Assembly: GCF_947496875.1 (NCBI RefSeq)
Contig: NZ_CANMEH010000006.1
Location: 1 to 64,000, forward strand
DNA from: an uncultured Paracoccus sp.
Lineage (GTDB): Bacteria > Pseudomonadota > Alphaproteobacteria > Rhodobacterales > Rhodobacteraceae
Direction: 5' to 3'
Length of the DNA stretch: 64,000 nucleotides
Shown here piece after piece: positions 62,143-64,000 of this stretch. Position 1 is the stretch's first letter, and each line of letters starts with the position of its first letter. The position numbers and the translations under genes were made by a program. The notes beneath the pieces were generated by a model. That model was not told the DNA's origin. It did no database searches and saw only the letters and a list, made by a program, of their open reading frames with translations.

Positions 62143-62511
62143 GTGGCTCGTATTGCTGGCGTCAACATTCCGACGGGGAAACGCGTCCCCATCGCACTGA
62201 CCTACATCCATGGCATCGGCCGGATGTACGCAGACCAGATCTGCGAAACCGTGGGGATCGACGCGTCGCGCCGGGTCAACGAACTGTCCGACGCGGAAGT
62301 TCTGGCCATCCGCGAATATATCGACGCCAACCTCACCGTCGAGGGTGACCTGCGCCGCGAGGCGCAGATGAACATCAAGCGGCTGATGGACCTCGGCTCG
62401 TATCGCGGTCTGCGCCACCGTCGCGGCCTGCCAGTGCGCGGCCAGCGCACCCACACCAACGCCCGCACCCGCAAGGGCCCGGCCAAGCCGATCGCCGGCA
62501 AGAAGAAGTAA
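62143..62511 (+). CDS. rpsM: 30S ribosomal protein S13
   Basis: S13 sits at the top of the 30S head and contacts the P-site tRNA. The 122 residues read [20 protein letters not shown], then [20 protein letters not shown] and [20 protein letters not shown]. The start is GTG at 62143, where the family begins, with AAGGAT six bases upstream; the ATG 11 codons earlier is not preferred. It opens the alpha operon (rpsM-rpsK-rpoA) and is preceded by two hairpins. Confidence 0.97.
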   Translation: MARIAGVNIPTGKRVPIALTYIHGIGRMYADQICETVGIDASRRVNELSDAEVLAIREYIDANLTVEGDLRREAQMNIKRLMDLGSYRGLRHRRGLPVRGQRTHTNARTRKGPAKPIAGKKK

Positions 62512-62522
62512 GGGGCAGGACC

Positions 62523-62912
62523 ATGGCACGCGACAAGACGCGCATGAAGCGCAAGGAACGCAAGAACATCGCCACCGGGGTGGCGCATGTGAACAGCAGC
62601 TTCAACAACACCAAGATCCTGATCTCGGACGTGCAGGGCAACGCCATCGCCTGGTCGTCGGCCGGGGCCATGGGGTTCAAGGGGTCGCGGAAATCGACGC
62701 CCTATGCCGCGCAGATGGCGGCCGAGGACGCCGGCAAGAAGGCCCAGGAACACGGCGTCCGCACCCTCGAGGTCGAGGTTCAGGGTCCTGGCTCCGGACG
62801 GGAATCGGCGCTGCGGGCGCTGGCTGCGGCGGGTTTCAACATCACCGCCATTCGCGACGTGACGCCGATCGCCCATAACGGCGTTCGCCCGCCCAAGCGC
62901 CGCCGCGTCTGA
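62523..62912 (+). CDS. rpsK: 30S ribosomal protein S11
   Basis: S11 forms the platform of the 30S subunit. The 129-residue protein has [40 protein letters not shown] and [20 protein letters not shown] with [20 protein letters not shown] and the basic end KRRRV. It lies 11 bases after rpsM and 118 before rpoA. Confidence 0.98.
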   Translation: MARDKTRMKRKERKNIATGVAHVNSSFNNTKILISDVQGNAIAWSSAGAMGFKGSRKSTPYAAQMAAEDAGKKAQEHGVRTLEVEVQGPGSGRESALRALAAAGFNITAIRDVTPIAHNGVRPPKRRRV

Positions 62913-62930
62913 CCCTGCTTCTGATATTCA

Positions 62931-62960
62931 CCGGCCCGACCGTGCATCGGTACGGGCCGG
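62931..62960 (+). promoter_or_regulatory. Hairpin between rpsK and rpoA
   Basis: CCGGCCCG (62931-62938) and CGGGCCGG (62953-62960), with ACCG/CGGT pairing inside around TGCAT, give a 12-base-pair stem with one bulge. It is flanked by GATATTC on both sides (62923-62929 and 62960-62966). No clear T-run follows. It may tune rpoA expression relative to the ribosomal genes. Confidence 0.45.
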
Positions 62961-63030
62961 ATATTCGCATTTTACCTCGGGCGTTTCCGGCGGCTGGACA
63001 TGAGCCGGAGACAGGAATGGAGGAAATCGC

Positions 63031-64000
63031 ATGATCCACAAGAACTGGGCCGAACTGATCAAGCCGATGCAGCTTGACGTCCGTGCGGGCGCCGACGCGG
63101 CACGCGTCGCGACCCTGATCGCGGAGCCGCTGGAACGGGGTTTCGGCCTGACGCTGGGCAACGCGCTGCGGCGGGTCCTGATGTCGTCGCTGCAGGGTGC
63201 CGCGATCGTCAGCGTGCAGATGGACAACGTGCTGCACGAGTTCTCGTCGGTGGCCGGTGTCCGCGAGGACGTGACCGACATCGTCCTGAACCTCAAGGGC
63301 GTGACGCTGAAGATGGACGTGGACGGCCCCAAGCGGCTGACCCTTTCGGCCAAGGGCCCGGGCGAGGTCAAGGCGGGGCAGATCCAGGAAACCGCGGGCA
63401 TCACCATCCTGAACCGCGATCACGTCATCTGCCACCTGGACGAGGGGGCAGAGCTGCACATGGAACTGACTGTCGCCAACGGCAAGGGCTATGTCGCGGC
63501 GGACAAGAACCGCCCCGAGGATGCGCCCATCGGGCTGATCCCGATCGACGCGATCTTCTCGCCGGTCAAGAGGGTCAGCTATGAAGTCACGCCGACCCGC
63601 GAGGGCCAGGTGCTGGACTATGACAAGCTGCTGATGAGGATCGAGACTGATGGCAGCCTGACACCCGATGACGCCGTGGCCTATGCCGCGCGCATCCTGC
63701 AGGATCAACTGTCGGTGTTCGTGAACTTCGACGAGCCGGAATCGGCCTCGCGCGGCGACAGCGACGACGGACTGGAGTTCGACCCGCGGCTGCTGAAGAA
63801 GGTCGACGAGCTGGAGCTGTCGGTGCGGTCGGCGAACTGCCTGAAGAACGACAACATCGTCTATATCGGCGATCTGATCCAGAAGACCGAGGCCGAGATG
63901 CTGCGGACCCCGAACTTCGGCCGCAAGTCCCTGAACGAGATCAAGGAAGTGCTGTCGGGCATGGGCCTGCACCTGGGCATGGACGTGGTGGACTGGCCCC
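63031..64000 (+). CDS. rpoA: DNA-directed RNA polymerase subunit alpha (3-prime end outside window)
   Basis: The alpha subunit, which nucleates polymerase assembly and contacts upstream promoter DNA and activators. The first 323 residues are present: [17 protein letters not shown], the dimerisation region [38 protein letters not shown], and the C-terminal DNA-binding domain with [20 protein letters not shown] and [20 protein letters not shown]. About 15 residues and the stop are cut off by the window end. AATGGAGGAAATC gives a strong ribosome binding site. Confidence 0.98.
   Translation, partial: MIHKNWAELIKPMQLDVRAGADAARVATLIAEPLERGFGLTLGNALRRVLMSSLQGAAIVSVQMDNVLHEFSSVAGVREDVTDIVLNLKGVTLKMDVDGPKRLTLSAKGPGEVKAGQIQETAGITILNRDHVICHLDEGAELHMELTVANGKGYVAADKNRPEDAPIGLIPIDAIFSPVKRVSYEVTPTREGQVLDYDKLLMRIETDGSLTPDDAVAYAARILQDQLSVFVNFDEPESASRGDSDDGLEFDPRLLKKVDELELSVRSANCLKNDNIVYIGDLIQKTEAEMLRTPNFGRKSLNEIKEVLSGMGLHLGMDVVDWP

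Overview
The window looks like a high-GC alphaproteobacterial chromosome segment, most likely Rhodobacterales (Rhodobacteraceae/Paracoccaceae). This rests on the continuous core block tRNA-Trp-secE-nusG-rplKAJL-rpoBC / rpsL-rpsG-fusA-tuf / S10-spc-alpha, the sequence character of its proteins, and an upstream accessory region rich in TRAP transporters, short-chain dehydrogenases and FCD-type GntR regulators. The lineage is inferred from gene content and protein features, not from a database match.

Positions 1-20476 hold two intact catabolic modules of similar design. Module 1 is a TRAP importer (dctPQM, 377-3370, plus strand) facing a minus-strand operon (7854-3436) of SDR, fused alpha/beta E1-type ThDP dehydrogenase, SDR and GntR regulator, tied together by ATGA overlaps. 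A GTGATCACAA palindrome lies in the promoter regions of both transcripts and is a good candidate operator for that regulator. Module 2 (8326-20476, plus strand) has a second TRAP importer, a beta-hydroxyacid dehydrogenase, a GntR regulator, a class III CoA-transferase, an iron-type alcohol dehydrogenase, an HMG-CoA lyase, an aldehyde dehydrogenase, a split transketolase and an SDR. The alcohol dehydrogenase, aldehyde dehydrogenase, CoA-transferase and lyase together would suit stepwise oxidation and cleavage of a mevalonate- or HMG-like branched acid. That is a hypothesis.

Positions 20477-29990 are largely a graveyard of broken genes: a trans-sulfuration enzyme, D-lactate dehydrogenase lacking its FAD half, a lutA fragment joined to the start of an amidase, a TRAP large permease, a LysR regulator, an SRAP peptidase and a type I restriction hsdR subunit. 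Intact genes among them are an EamA permease, lutB (with a changed Fe-S ligand region), lutC and perhaps one small conserved protein. No transposase or integrase is visible.

From 29998 to the end the region is core and intact: tRNA-Trp, secE, nusG, L11, L1, L10, L7/L12, RpoB, RpoC; then an EamA permease and a rhamnosyltransferase-like gene; then S12, S7, EF-G, EF-Tu; then the S10, spc and alpha operons with secY and adk, ending inside rpoA. Notable control elements are a structured L10 leader, a hairpin before rpoB, terminators after rpoC, tuf, rplP and adk, a promoter followed at once by a terminator ahead of rpsJ, and GANTC methylation motifs inside the three best sigma-70-like promoters. 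A DUF1801 gene behind a terminator interrupts the S10 operon between rplP and rpmC.
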